A stretch of DNA of 64,000 nucleotides from Rugalucina vietnamica (lineage: Eukaryota > Mollusca > Bivalvia > Lucinida > Lucinidae). A model generated the notes under the pieces. That model searched no databases. It was not told the origin of the DNA and saw nothing but the letters and a program-made list of their open reading frames with translations. The stretch's first letter is position 1. The number at the start of each line of letters is the position of its first letter. Made by a program: the position numbers and the translations under genes. Below, piece by piece: positions 44,203-57,800 of the stretch. The stretch covers positions 14,937,957-15,001,956 of the forward strand of contig OZ024874.1 of assembly GCA_964017185.1 (NCBI GenBank), read 5' to 3'.

Positions 44203-47200
44203 GTAACATCCCAAGATTATGCTTTTTGTTTCATGTTCAGCTCAATAGAGCAGCAGATAATTTGATTGATTGATTGGAGTTTAACATCCCACCAACAGCT
44301 AAGGTCATATGGAGACGGCAGATAATTTGATTCTACATACTTCAAGATATTAACATGTGCTTATACCATTAAAAAAATCTTTTTACTACTCAAAGTTAGA
44401 ATGCCGAAAATAAAATTGAGCAAGGAAAATAATCATGACCAAAATTGGCAAATAACAAGGCTTATATAGATTTCAATTCATGTTTTATGCTGGCATGCCA
44501 GCTGATAATGTGGTTTGATATAATATCTAATGATTTTCTATTGGACATATTTAAGTACAAGAGTGATCTCTACACAAGAGACCACGAGGGTCTGGGACCT
44601 CTGGATATTGCTATGAAAGACCGAGCTTTACAGACTGGTATTACACCTGCAGGTATGCTTACAGTTGACAAACTTCAAGTGAACATCTTTAAAAAAAGGC
44701 CACAAAATTTTCAAGCTTCAAACTAGCTTTACTGGTATATGCAAGTTATGATGCAAGTTGTCCTTTTATTGTATGCTTTGTTTAGAAACCCTGAGTGCAG
44801 GATTTTGAAAACTGACAAAGTTTAACAGTGTCATGCATAACAGATACCTTGAGTTATCTGGAATATTCTAATGAAATGGTTATTTATTGTGTCATAGTTG
44901 AATTTAAGGACAGCAATACAAATCTGTCATTATTATGCATTTATAAATCTTATAGACAGCATTTTGAAACGGTTTGATAATCAGTATACTGTAGGGGAGT
45001 TGTCTCAGGATCTACTGATTGCAACACCCTGTAACTTATGTATGTAGCACTTTTCTTGGGTTCTTTGAAAAACATAAACTTGTTTGTGTAACAGTCTATG
45101 AGTTGAAGGATCGACATGAGGTCTACACTTGGGGAGATAACTCTAACTTTACCCTTGGTCACACGTCAGAACATCGTAGATCAGCCCCAGAAGTTGTGGA
45201 TGAGTTTAGAAAGCTTAGCGTAAATTTAAAGCAGGTAAACAGTGATGTAGATAATTATTTTTCACAATGCGTACTGTACGCATCAAAATAAATGTTCAGT
45301 GCGTACCGACAATACAACTGCGTACAAGTTTTCTGAGGATTCTTATTCAAACCTCTCATTTAGAATCAAACTTATAGATAACGGTACACGTATGGATAAG
45401 ACCATTTAATCGAGTATGAAAATTTAAGTAAACTGGTTGATAATCCTGTAATAACATGTCATTCTATCATTTAGGCATGTTAAACTATACTTTTGTCCCC
45501 TGCCTAGATAATAAGAGACACAAATGAGGAAAACATTAGACACTGGGATGGCTGAAGAAAATGGATACATCAAGTTTTAAATTGAAAACAATGACCAGAA
45601 ATAAATGCAAAATGCCTATTCAATAAACCAAAGTGACAGACTATCATTAAACTTCATGAATAAACCTTTGATAAACAATTTGTCTGGTCAAAGTACTGAA
45701 CGGCGAGCACGCATATGGTATAACTACATAATATATTGCATTATATATAATATGGAACGATCAAAAGCTGCATTAATATTGTATCTACTTTTTGATTGTT
45801 GACAAGCAGCCAGACAAAACTAGTTGAAAAATTGTCATTTTGGTGAAAATTTTAAAGGTATTTTATCTGAGTACGCATAAAACCGAAAACTGTTAGCGTA
45901 CCGCTGAATTTTATTGCGTACATGGTACGCACAGGTCTGAATTTTTTATGCGTACAGAGCGAAAAATTGTGCGTACATACGCAGTACGCATCGTTATCTA
46001 TTTCGCTGGGTAAAACTGTGACAAGTGTCTTTCTTTATATGTTTTGTAGAAAGGCAATTTTTCGTATAAAAGCTAAGCTGACAGTTTGAAAGAAATTGAT
46101 TAATCGGATATTAGGTCTAATAAAACATAATGGGAGATTTGCTAGCCTTATTTTTATGAGTAGCCATGACTAGGCTTTTAGTAATAATTGTGAATAATAC
46201 ATTATGAAAACATGCCCATGCATATAGAAATTTTTATTATTGTAAAAAATGAAAATTTTCACTTGAAAAATTTTGATAGTTTTCTTAATTTTGCTCAAAA
46301 CACATATTGTGGGTACACGTTAGAACTGCCTCACTAAGGCGGTTCTAATGGGTACCCACAATCTATGTTTTAGAGCAAAAATAAAAAAAATAGGTATACC
46401 CCTGCATACCCCAGTTTTTCTATATAAAAGTTGCTTATAATGGTTATACATTACACGGACATGTTTTCGTCATGATAGTTGATAATCATCAGATGCACAG
46501 ACATTGGATGGAAAGGTCAGCAGTTTAAACCCCACTGGGGCTAGATTGTGTCCTTTCTACAGGACGCGATAACATGTTAAAACCCAAGAAATGATGGTCA
46601 TATCCTGACATGACTGACAAATTCTTAACGGGGACATAAACCAAATAAACATACAATTAAATTATTACTTTTTTTCTTCCTTGCAGATTATAATGTGTAA
46701 GTACCATACTGTATTTATGAGCCAAGATGGCACAGTTTACACCTGTGGGCATGGACAGGGAGGCAGGCTTGGACACCCAACAGAGGAAACTTGCTTGGTA
46801 AGTTGGCATCTTGGGGTTGTTTGTAGGATTATTGTACATATATGTAAGTCTTTGGTGGTTCTATTTTCTAAAACTTGCAGGCTTTGTATTTCAAATCTGT
46901 GCTAGATGTTCATACTTCCAGCTACAAAAAATTGTGGCTGCTGGTTATTTCCCCCCTGATTCAGAACAAACTTAGCTGTGCGACCACTGAAGATGCCTAT
47001 TGGCATTAAATTTTGAATTTAGTAACAAAAAAAAGGATCCTACTTTCCAATCTTGGCAGTTTCTGGACTGCTGATATGGCACTCATGCAAAAATAAATCT
47101 TCTCCTAATTACAAATATGGCATGTTATGTTTGAATTATGTTTGCCAGGTTCCTAAGCAGATCCAGGGTCTGAAGTCAGAAGTTGTGACTCATATTGCTG

Positions 47201-50200
47201 CAGCTAGAGATCATTCTGTCTTCCTCACTCAAAGGTTGGTACAGAGGAAAACTTGAATTTTTTGACACCATCCAAATATACAGGGGTAATCCTCCTGATT
47301 CCTAAAATCACATCATTTCATTTAATTGGTTCATATTATAAATAAACGAATACAGATCTGAATTAAGCATTTCTCATTATTTAGTGAGATTTTCACATTT
47401 GGTGTGAGCCTTACATGAGGAAAGTTTTATTCAAGATGCACCAATATAGTTATGGTGTTATTCACTTCCCTGTTTAAACTGGAAAATACCTTTGTGTATT
47501 AACTGAGATTCATTGTGAATTTGTTCATTTCGTAGCCACCATGTGTACAGTTGTGGTCTAAATGAGTATCAGCAGTTAGGTCTCACTCCCATACCAGAGA
47601 AATGTCTCACTCCAAAACAGGTTTGTATTTAACACTTGATAACTTGTGCTTGGTAAAAAGAAGATGATTTAGGATCTTTTTCTATTGTTTTCCATAAAAA
47701 AACTGATATAAATGGATAAGAAGTATAGGCCCCAGCTGTTAATAATGTTCAACATTTCTGTATTCTCATGAGCTGTGAAGTGTTATAACAAGCAATAGCC
47801 TAATACAATTGATAATAGATCAGAAGTATGTAAATAAGGAGGACTAAAATAGCTCATAATATGAGCTAACATTTTATTTATTTTCATTGTATTGTCATTG
47901 AAACACATTTTTACATAAATAATATTACATTATAAAAGATACATTAAAACCCTTATTTTATAAATACTCCTGTCTCTTTCCTCTTTAACAGTTGAACTTA
48001 AAGCTGTTGAAAGGTCGGCAAGTGATTGGTTTATGTGCCGGAAGATTTCACACTGTGTTGTATACTAAAGATGGTGTGTTTACATTTGGTCTAAATGCAG
48101 GGCAGTTGGGTAAGCTAGTTGTAGCTTGAAGAATTTTCAAATTCTTTTAAGCGAACATTGAAGTAGAGTTTTATCTTTCTTTTGAATGAAAAGTCGAATT
48201 TACTTAAGATGCATATTACAGAAAGGCCAGAATCAAGCAATCATTACCTTACAGGTTGCAGAAGAACCAACAGCTCATTGGTAACAAGAAAAATCTGATA
48301 TGTTTACATCCACGGGAGAACTGCATGGAAGACTGGCATTCTTGGTCAAAAAAATGTTTTAACCATTACTGTGTGTTTCTAGGCCATCCAAAACCCAAGA
48401 ATGACAGAAGGATAGGTCAGCCTAGACAAGTGTCGGCCTTGAATCAGAAAGACATCCTGGTTGCCATGGTAACCTGCTCAGATGCCGCTACAGTGGTGCT
48501 AACAGAAAATTGTGATATATATGTTCTGCATGAATATCAGTGCAGGAAAATAGCTTCCAAGTAAGTAGTGCTGTGCATATCAGCCCCATTGCTTGAAAAT
48601 TTTGTGGATGTTTCTGACCAAGTTGGACATAAACCAAACAAAATTTTAGATAAAATAAACAGGTATACTAATTGTGTGGCAAAAATTATTTTGTGGCACC
48701 TTTATCGGCATTTTCCCTGTTTTTAACTAAGGACAAACGATAGGCTGGCTCTTGTGGAATCATTTTTGTGATTCAGAAATTCATGTTGAATGGCGAAGGC
48801 AATGCAAAGGATTCTCACATTCTATCAACAAAAAATAACTTATTTGCTTATACAGTCAGCATTTACTTAATAAGTTGAGGTCTTAACGATTACGTTAAGC
48901 TTAAAAAGTTTTGAACAACTGGGCCCAGATGTTTCAAGCGTGTATAGAAACAAAATGTACCTCAGACTAATCAGGATATTATTTCTGTAGATGGCAAGAG
49001 ATAGTGACTGTACAAGTAGTTGGCGGGAACCTGGATCATACAGACTCACAGATACTGAGAGAAAATGGTGGGAAAGAACTGGTGATCAGTCTGCTCAACC
49101 AGTCAGGCAAGGTAGGCAACTTGTGGTTTAAATTACATGTGTGTGTTTAAATATCCAAAGTCTTTAAAGTACTGAAATGTTTGTGAGGCCTTATTTTTTT
49201 CTAATATTTGGGAATTCATTGCCTCATTAATTCAAAGTTCTTGCCAGTAAAGAGCTATTACAAGCATAATAGTCTGCACATGAACTCGCTAATACAATAA
49301 TACAACAAGAACTGGCTAAAAACTTTGAGAAATTGCATGATCACACAAACATTTCTGACTTTACAGTATTTAAAAGGTTTGGTACCGTAATCTTAAAACA
49401 CACCATTAAAGGGTCCCATTAAAGTAAATTCATACTGAAGATAGCTCAATGAATAAAACAGTGTGACCATTGCACTTAGACAGGCTGTTACTGGGATTCA
49501 ATTTTGTTCAGGAATCTTTGGTTATCACAGGTATTTATCTGGCGAGTGAGCAGCTCCACACAAAAGCTTGCCCACTGGCTAATCAAGCGACTATGTCCTG
49601 TTAGAGTCTAACATAGCTATTGTGACTCTTGATGGACAGGCATTCTTTTTAAATCTCATGACCTTATAGGTATTTATCTGGCGAGTAAGCAGCCCTACTC
49701 TGAAGCGAGCCCACTGGCTGATCAAGCGACAATTGATGATTAAAGACTACGTTCTCACAGAATCTAACATGGCTATAGTTACCACTGATGGACAAGCATT
49801 CTCGTGTACGCTGACCAGTAAATCACAGCAAGTGAAGGAGATTCAGCCAGCTAACAAAGGTTTGGAATTAAAATTATGACCTTCACATGGCTAAACCAAC
49901 AATTTGGGTTTCGGAACTGGTCGAACACAAACTAGGCTGTACAGCCACAGAAAACAGTCGGAGGCTTGAAATTTTGGATTTAAGAAGAAGAGGGGAGGGA
50001 TTGTACTATCTACGGGACAGAAACAAAGGCGCTGATCAGCTTTTACTGCACCGGTTACTAGAAAGACCGGAAATCACCTAATGACCGAAAAACGCCGGAA
50101 AGTGCAGGAAAACGCCGGAAAACACCAAAAATATGCAGGAAAACACCATGGAGAGGCATTTGTAGCATACTGATGCTTGTATATATGATCATAAATCACA

Positions 50201-50706
50201 TTTGAAATTACAAAAAAAAACAAAAAAAAAACGAGACATGATGTAAAAAAAAGTCGCCGGTCAAATCCGGTGCGCCTTTGTCTAATTACTAAAGTAGAAT
50301 AGGATTCCTTTCCGTAAAGGACTGACTAGAATACGAATTTGGACTTTTATATTACCGAAACGATCATTTATTAGATTTTTTTCCTTTGGGTTTTGATACA
50401 ATGGATTGAATGTAAAAACTGATATTATTTCTGAAATCAAAAGGTACAAGTAGGCAGAGATCAGGAAAAGTTGAAATACGAAAATGAAGTGACCTGAACA
50501 CTCGAGCGTGAACATGTAGAAAATATAAGAATACCACTTCTGAACTGAAAAAAGATTTAAGATTAGAAAAGAAAAACCTAGTAAACATGGTAAAATTTAT
50601 AAAAGTCATTGTCTGAGCTGTGTCAGAAGTGTTTCATTCTCGAAGGAACGGGAATCGCAAAATCTACAAAAACATTCGGTTGGTTTAGAATGACAACGGT
50701 GGAAAT

Positions 50707-50771
<65 letters not shown>

Positions 50772-51821
50772 GATTAATGTCAAAAAGAAACGGATATGAT
50801 AATCAATTTCTCGAATATAATATATGAGCCGCCGCATAAGCGAACCGACATCGTGCACGGGCGAAAACAAAGGCGCAGATCACCTGTGCAGTATCTGCAC
50901 TTACACATCTGATTAGCGTCTTTGTTTTCGCTATATGGATAGTACATTCCCCTAATCAGATATTTCAAGCTTCTAGCATGCTTCTGTTACTGTACATGCC
51001 AGTTGTGTGGGACCTGGTCGGAAACCCAAATTGTTTTCTCATGCGAAGGCTAATATCATATTTACTACGGATTATGAGTAAAACTTATAAAAACAAAACA
51101 TCGCAAACTACATGAGCTCATTGAATAAATAAATATATAAATAAAAAAGATCTTATAAATGTATAAAAAAATGTAATTTCTGTTCATTTGAAAATAAATT
51201 CGGTTTCGTAAATTCCAAGTTTTTACACATCTCAGGTTTACAGTACATGCAAACAACAAGAGACAATAAATACATTCAACATAATACTAAGTTATGGCGG
51301 TTGACGAAATGAATTGCGAGAAAATAAATGTTGCATGCATATCAAATAAAAAAAAAGGCTGATATTTTAGAACTTCACAGAGCATGATATTGTAATCTGA
51401 TGAACAAACATGTAAATACACACATACATATAAATATAAAGCTATGGGCATAAATATAAATCTATGAACCTTGGGTTCAAGAAATGACACCTGTGATTAT
51501 TCACGCCTAATCCAATTAACGGTCATGCGCGGTAGCGATACAGGTAGCAAACATTCAATCAACACCTCTGATAATAAAAGTGAAAACTGCGATAACTGGC
51601 GCGTGTCGTTAATGAACTTCTTTATTGACATTCTTTAATTTTGTTTTCTGGTAGCAGACAAAGAAAATAAACCCGGGCTATACCATTTTCATCCAAGATT
51701 GAAGCTAATGTTAAATATGGTCCGATGTTGATTTTCTTTTCTTAAAATATGTGAAAATGTGACGCATGTAATGACTTCACGTCAGCTATTCGTGCACTTA
51801 CCAAACTTGGTTTCAACATTC

Positions 51822-51856
<35 letters not shown>

Positions 51857-54800
51857 ATACCTCTATTACAAAAAAAGTGTTGACAAGGCAACATTTTAAC
51901 ACCAAGAACGTGAAAAACTCGCGAATTGTGCCTGAACAACTGACGGGACGTCAAAGTATTCGAGATGAACAATGCTTTGCATGAAATACGTACATTGTAG
52001 CCTATGGCCACCCCGATAAATACATGTTTTAGTTTTGCATGAGCGTAGCATGGTCTCCCTATATGACAGATATTTATTTGTTTGGACTACCACACATTGC
52101 TACATACACTATAAAGAAGCTCTGGGTCTTGTGTTTTCCCAATGTAAGTCTATGACAGACGACGATGGATAGTCTTGCTATCTTATAAGCTCACTTGATA
52201 AGCCTTTGGCTCAGGTAAGCTATAAAGGCTTTACAGTTTTGAAGAGGAGCATGATAAACAAATGATTTTTTTTCGGTACCATGAAAGTTATTTGCCGCTA
52301 TTTAGACACACGAACAGTTCCCATGAAGTCCTTTGCATAGTGATCTCAACCAGACAGTATAGATGTACATCTTATGTTGCAGCTCATCGGTCTCGGTGGG
52401 ATGAGCCTCCTTGTCAGAGGTGGCAAATAACTGCCCATGCATTATCGTAGAAAAGAACAAAAGAACATATGAGGACTAAAAATATTCATTAGGTCCGACA
52501 TTTCTGGAAAGAAACACCAAAGCTGTTAATTGGCTTTCAATTGCACCAAAACTGTGGTTATTACGTCACTTTAACGTTCACCAAAAAAAAACTTTATTTT
52601 TGAATGTAAAATGAAACAAATTCGAAAAAAGGTACAAGTAGCCAAAGATCAGAAAAAGATTCCCACTCCAAAAACCGAGATGGGGAAAAAACCAAACTAA
52701 CACTCAGGTATTTATACCACGAAAACATATCGTAAGCCGAATTAGCAGCTATTTTCCCAATAAGTGGTCACTCAAGTTACCTTAACTAAAAATATAAAAA
52801 CATATAAAAGGCGACAACAACACAAACATTTTAAACACCAAGACATAAAACAAAAAAGAACCACCACAGAAGTATCGCCTTGGAACTATCAGTAACACAA
52901 AGTTCTCAAGGACAATAAATAGGCATAGACTTGTCTAGATCATCTTACTAAAGCATTCAAAAAGAGTACACATCTAAAACACAACTGCATCTTAAAATCC
53001 TGTAGCGTACTGTCGTCCGTAGCGAACATAGTAGTGAAATACACGATGCCGGAAAAAAGAATCAGAACCAAAATGGTTTATCGGTGAAACGCCGAAAAAT
53101 CCTTAAATTGCAAACATTTTTTTAAAATATATTACACATAGAATGTCATCATCTATAATATAAACAGCAATGACCAAGTATTGAAGTGTTTTCCTGCATA
53201 TTTTTTGTGTTTTCCGGCGTTTTTCGGCGTTTTCCAGTCATTAGGTGTTTTCCGGTCTTTCTAGTAACCCTTACTGCACAGCTGATCTGCACGTTTGGTT
53301 ATGCATATGCAGATAGTTTGTTTTCTGATGCGGCAGATCATTTTAAACACACATTTCAGGCATTCAGGCTTCTTTGGCCTAGTGGTAAAACCAGTGATCC
53401 CCATTTCATTTCCAGTCTATAGTATAGGATGAAACTTTAAACCACAGTCTGTATCCATAGCTGTAAGTGGGACATAAAATCTTTACACAAAGAACATTGC
53501 AACTACATGTACAATTGAGATATGAGGTTCAGCATGGGAAAGCATATTTTCAGAATAGTGAAATAGATTGTAGACCTCCCATGTCTGAAATTGAAATTCT
53601 CTTTCCAGCCTCTGTTGCATTACAGAGCTGGATCAGTTTTTAGCTCACCTGAGCCGTTAGGCTCACAAGGTGAGCTTATAGGATGGCCATGCTCTGGCGT
53701 CCGTCGGTAGTCGTCATCCGTCCACAATTTCAATCTATAGGATGGGGTAACCAATGTGTATATAAATAATCCAGGTCATATGACCAAGATCTCAGCCATG
53801 CCCATATATGGTAAAAAAAACCTTCAAAAATCTTCTCTGGAACCGGTAGACCGATTTCAAAGAAACTTGGCATGAAGCATTGATGGCTAAAGTACTACAA
53901 TGTGTATATAAATCATGACCCTGTGATGACCTTGGCCTATTTTAAAGCAAGGTCAACATGGGGCCCTATGCATTTGAATGGGGAAAACTGTTAACACGTC
54001 ATTTGAAGGGAAATTGGCAAATTGACAGAATATTGGTTATTCTGAAAACAATTGGCCAAAGGGTTTCATATGCCCCTGCACTGGGGCTAAATACCATAAT
54101 ATTCAAACATGTTTATTAGTATATGTAGCAGATCTCAGGTGAGCGTTTAGAGGACCATTGGTCCTCTTGTTTGCATTTGCTAAAACAAAGACGCAGATCA
54201 GCTGTGCAGATCAGCTGTGCAGTGATCAGTGTGCAGTGCTGTGCAGCTGATCAGCATCTTTGTTGTCTCTTCACAAATGGTATAATCACCCTTAAATCGC
54301 TGCTGGATCTGCTGCTACAGGACGAGTCAGAGAAACTTTGCTGTGCAAAAGACACTACCAAAATTCTGGTAATGTCATCTGATGTATTTACTTTGGGTAT
54401 CAATTTCAGAGCTGAAGGAAGATGATTTTGGTCAGATGTCGTTGCTGGACCTTTTACTACAGGACGAGTCTGAGGAGGTACAGGTCAGAAGGCTTCCAAA
54501 TATACACCGTGCGTGCTACGTCACCGGGGACAAGAAGGGGAGAAACTTTGCCGTACTACAGTCTCTGCCTAACACATGGTAATTATAGTTGATAGTGCTT
54601 TATTGACAATTTCTTAAAATGCCAAATATACACAGCTGGGGATAGGAAGGGCAGAAACTTTGCCATACTGCAGTCACTGCCTAATTCATGGTAATGTCAG
54701 ATGATACTGGTTTATTGCCACAAAATATAATTGAATTCTATACATGGATTCTAATTTATTTAGAGGCATATCATTATGACTTCCTTTTAAGTAGCAATAT

Positions 54801-57800
54801 CACCATTTTACATGAAGTCATATCTTTTCTGCATTTAATAACAAATCAACAGTTGATTGTTTGCAATAGCTTTATATCTGGGGAATGGTGTTTGTAATAA
54901 TCATTTTCTCATTAGATTAACAAACATTCTTGTAGTGTGCTGACAAGCCATTCAGTTTGACATCTAATGACATCACATACATATGTATTTTTCCTTTACT
55001 TTTCTATTTATAGTTTAACAGATGTACCCACAGTCAGCAGTTCTGAGATGATTGACAGCTTCAGCAAGCTTCTGGATGAGGCAGATGAATTTGACAGTAT
55101 ACATGATATTGTGCTTCAAGTAAGGATTCTGTTTTGAATATTTTGTTCACATTAAATGAATTATCATCCAAATTATACAGAAATTGCCTTGCAAGCAAAG
55201 GCTCATAAAATGCCCACTCTAAAGCAGGTTCTATGTTCTATTTTTAGCTCGACTGCACGAAGTGCATAGAGCTATTGCAGTCACCCCGGTCGTCCACGTT
55301 CCCGTTCCCGTTCCCGTGCGTGTGCGCGTCACACTTGCGTTAAAGTTTTCTAGAAGTCCATATCTTGACAACCACTCATCAGAAAGCATTCATACTTGGA
55401 CCATAGATACCCTGTAGGGTTAGCTTTCATTCCATGGCATCGGGCCCCTGGGTCCAGGCCAGGGGGTGGGGCTGGAGGTTAAAATCTAGAACACCTTCAA
55501 AAATGGCAATTTTTTATGTTAAAGTTTTCTAGAAGTCCATATCTTGACAACCACTCATCAGAAAGCATTGATACTTGGGCCATTGACACCCTGTAGGGTC
55601 GGCTTTCATTCCATGGCATCAGATCCCTGGGTCCATGCCAGGGGGTGGGGCTAGAGGTTAAAATCTAGAACACCATTAATAATAATGGCTTTTCTGTGAT
55701 ATAGTATTCTAGAAGTCTATATCTTGAAAACTTTTTATCAGAGGGCTTTCATACTCGGACCATAGGTACCCTGTAGGGTTGAGTTTCATTCCATGGCATC
55801 GGGCCCCTGGGTCCATGCCTGTGGGGTGGGGCTGGAGGTTAAAAACTAGAACACTAAAAAATAGATGTACTGCTGTGTAACTTTTACAAGGAGGCATATC
55901 TTGACAACAACTTATCATAAAGCATTCATACTTCATACACTTTAGGTTCCATGACATCGGACCTCTGGGTCGGAGTCAGGGGGCGGGGCTAGAGGTCAAA
56001 ATCTAGAACTCCTCGATTTTTTTTTCTTTTTATTTCTTAATAGAAACAACTTAGGAGGATGGTTGGTCATTCATCTTTTGACTTTGTGACACTGACTTGT
56101 GTGTCGTGACGGTAAGGGTCGGTTGACCTACTTTCCATGGTTCAGTGATTTTGCCTTATATCTTGACACTCAATTAGTATATTTTCTTACTTCTTTCAGA
56201 TTATGAGTTAGTACGACCAGGCCTTTGACCCCAATATACTTATAGGTCACTGTGACCTAATTTCACGGTTCAGTGATTTTGCCTTATATCTTGACACTCA
56301 ATTAGTATATTTTCATACTTTTTTCAGATTATGAGTGAGTATGACCAGACCTTTGACCCCAATATACTTATAGGTCACTGTGACCTAATTTCACGGTTCA
56401 GTGATTTTGCCTTATATCTCGGTACTCAAATGGTTTATGAACAAACTTCTTTCAAAGTGTGTTTGCGTATGACAAAACCTTTGACCCTGAAGTAGTCCTA
56501 GGTCTCTGTGACCTAATTTCACGGTTCAGTGATTTTGCCTTATATCTTGACACTCGATTAGTATATTTTCATACTTTTTTCAGATTATGAGTGAGTATGA
56601 CCAGACCTTTGACCCCAATATACTTACAGGTCACTGTGACCTAATTTCACGCTTCAGTGATTTTTGCCTTATATCTCGGTACTCAAATGGTTTATGAACA
56701 AACTTCTTTCAAAGTATGAATGCGTATGACAAGACCTTTGACCCTGAAGTAGTCCTAGGTCACTGTGACCTAATTTCACGGTTCAGTGATTTTGCCTTAT
56801 ATCTTGACACTCAATTAGTATATTTTCATACTTTTTTCAGATTATGAGTGAGTATGACCAGACCTTTGACCCCAATATACTTATAGGTCACTGTGACCTA
56901 ATTTCACGGTTCAGTGACTTTGCCTTATATCTCGGCACTCAAGTGGTTTATGAACAAACTTCTTTCACACTATGTTTGCGTTTGACAAGACCTTTGACCC
57001 TAAAGTAGTCCTAGGTCAATATGACCTAATTTCACAGTTCAGTGATTTTCCTTTATATCTCGGCACTCAATTGGTATATGAACATACTTCTTTCACGATA
57101 TGTATGAGTATGACAAGACCTTTGACCATAAAGTAGTCCTGGGTCACTGTGACCTAATTTCATGGTTCAGTGATTTTGCCTTATATCTCAACACTCAGTT
57201 GGTATTTTTTCATACTTCTTTCTGATTATGAATGAGTATGACCACACCTTTAACCCAAACATACTTATAGGTCAATATGACCTAATTTCATGGTTCAGTG
57301 ATTTTGCTTTATATCTCAACACTGAATGGGTATATGATCATTTTTCTTTCACATTATGAGTAAGTATCACTAGACCTTTGACCCTGCAATACTTATAGGT
57401 CAGTGTGACCTTTTTTCACGGTTCAGTGATTTTGCCTTGTGTCTTGGCACTCAGTTGGTATATGAACACACTTCTTTCACAATATGAGTGAGACCTTTAA
57501 ATCTTAGGTAGTTATAGTTAACTTTCATGGTTGTGATTTTGCCTTATTGCATCAAGGCAAAAAGATGTGAGCATAATGCTTTGGGTTACAGGTCGGGTTT
57601 GGCCTTATGCTTGACAAAGGTCAGAAGCAGTCGAGCACGCTGTCCTGCGACAGCTCTTATTAAAGGAACAATTTGCTTGCAACAAACTGGAGGCAAGTGT
57701 CTTAAAATTCTTGGTACCATATGCTTTAGATTCTAATCTCATCATTGCAATAAAGATTGACCAATCATGTACTCTTATAAGCAAAAGTATTGCAGTAATA

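Larger units (their letters stand above)
50043..53278. mobile_element. 3.22-kb hAT-like non-autonomous element in IBTK intron 10
   Basis: The element is 50051-53270, flanked by TTACTGCA at 50043-50050 and 53271-53278. Ends are inverted over ~45 bp: GGTTACTAGAAAGACCGGAA then AYCACCTAATGAC, with iterated GAAAACGCCGG words inside both ends. The 8-bp duplication and terminal iterated motifs suggest a hAT relative, although the outermost bases (CCGG / GGG) are not the usual CAG. No transposase gene is present. Its body has collected a family A MITE, a family B fragment, a microsatellite and the repeat shared with the pogo element. Confidence 0.8.
55246..57660 (+). mobile_element. Tandem-array element with AGCTCGACTGC ends in IBTK intron 12
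   Basis: It starts AGCTCGACTGCACGAAGTGC ATAGAGCT and ends AGCAGTCGAGCACGCTGTCC TGCGACAGCTCTTA, so GCTCGACTGC is inverted at the two ends and a small hairpin closes the 3' side. Inside are a 179-bp array and a 128-bp array. The architecture parallels family B, so a Helentron-type origin is likely but unproven. Confidence 0.55.

Noticed and set aside
49531..49645. Treating this as the true IBTK exon 10
   Set aside because: It has a frameshifting deletion and an in-frame TAA; the copy at 49670 is intact and fits both neighbours.
55246..57660. Hidden IBTK exon in intron 12
   Set aside because: The interval is filled by tandem arrays; exon 12 joins exon 13 in frame without it.
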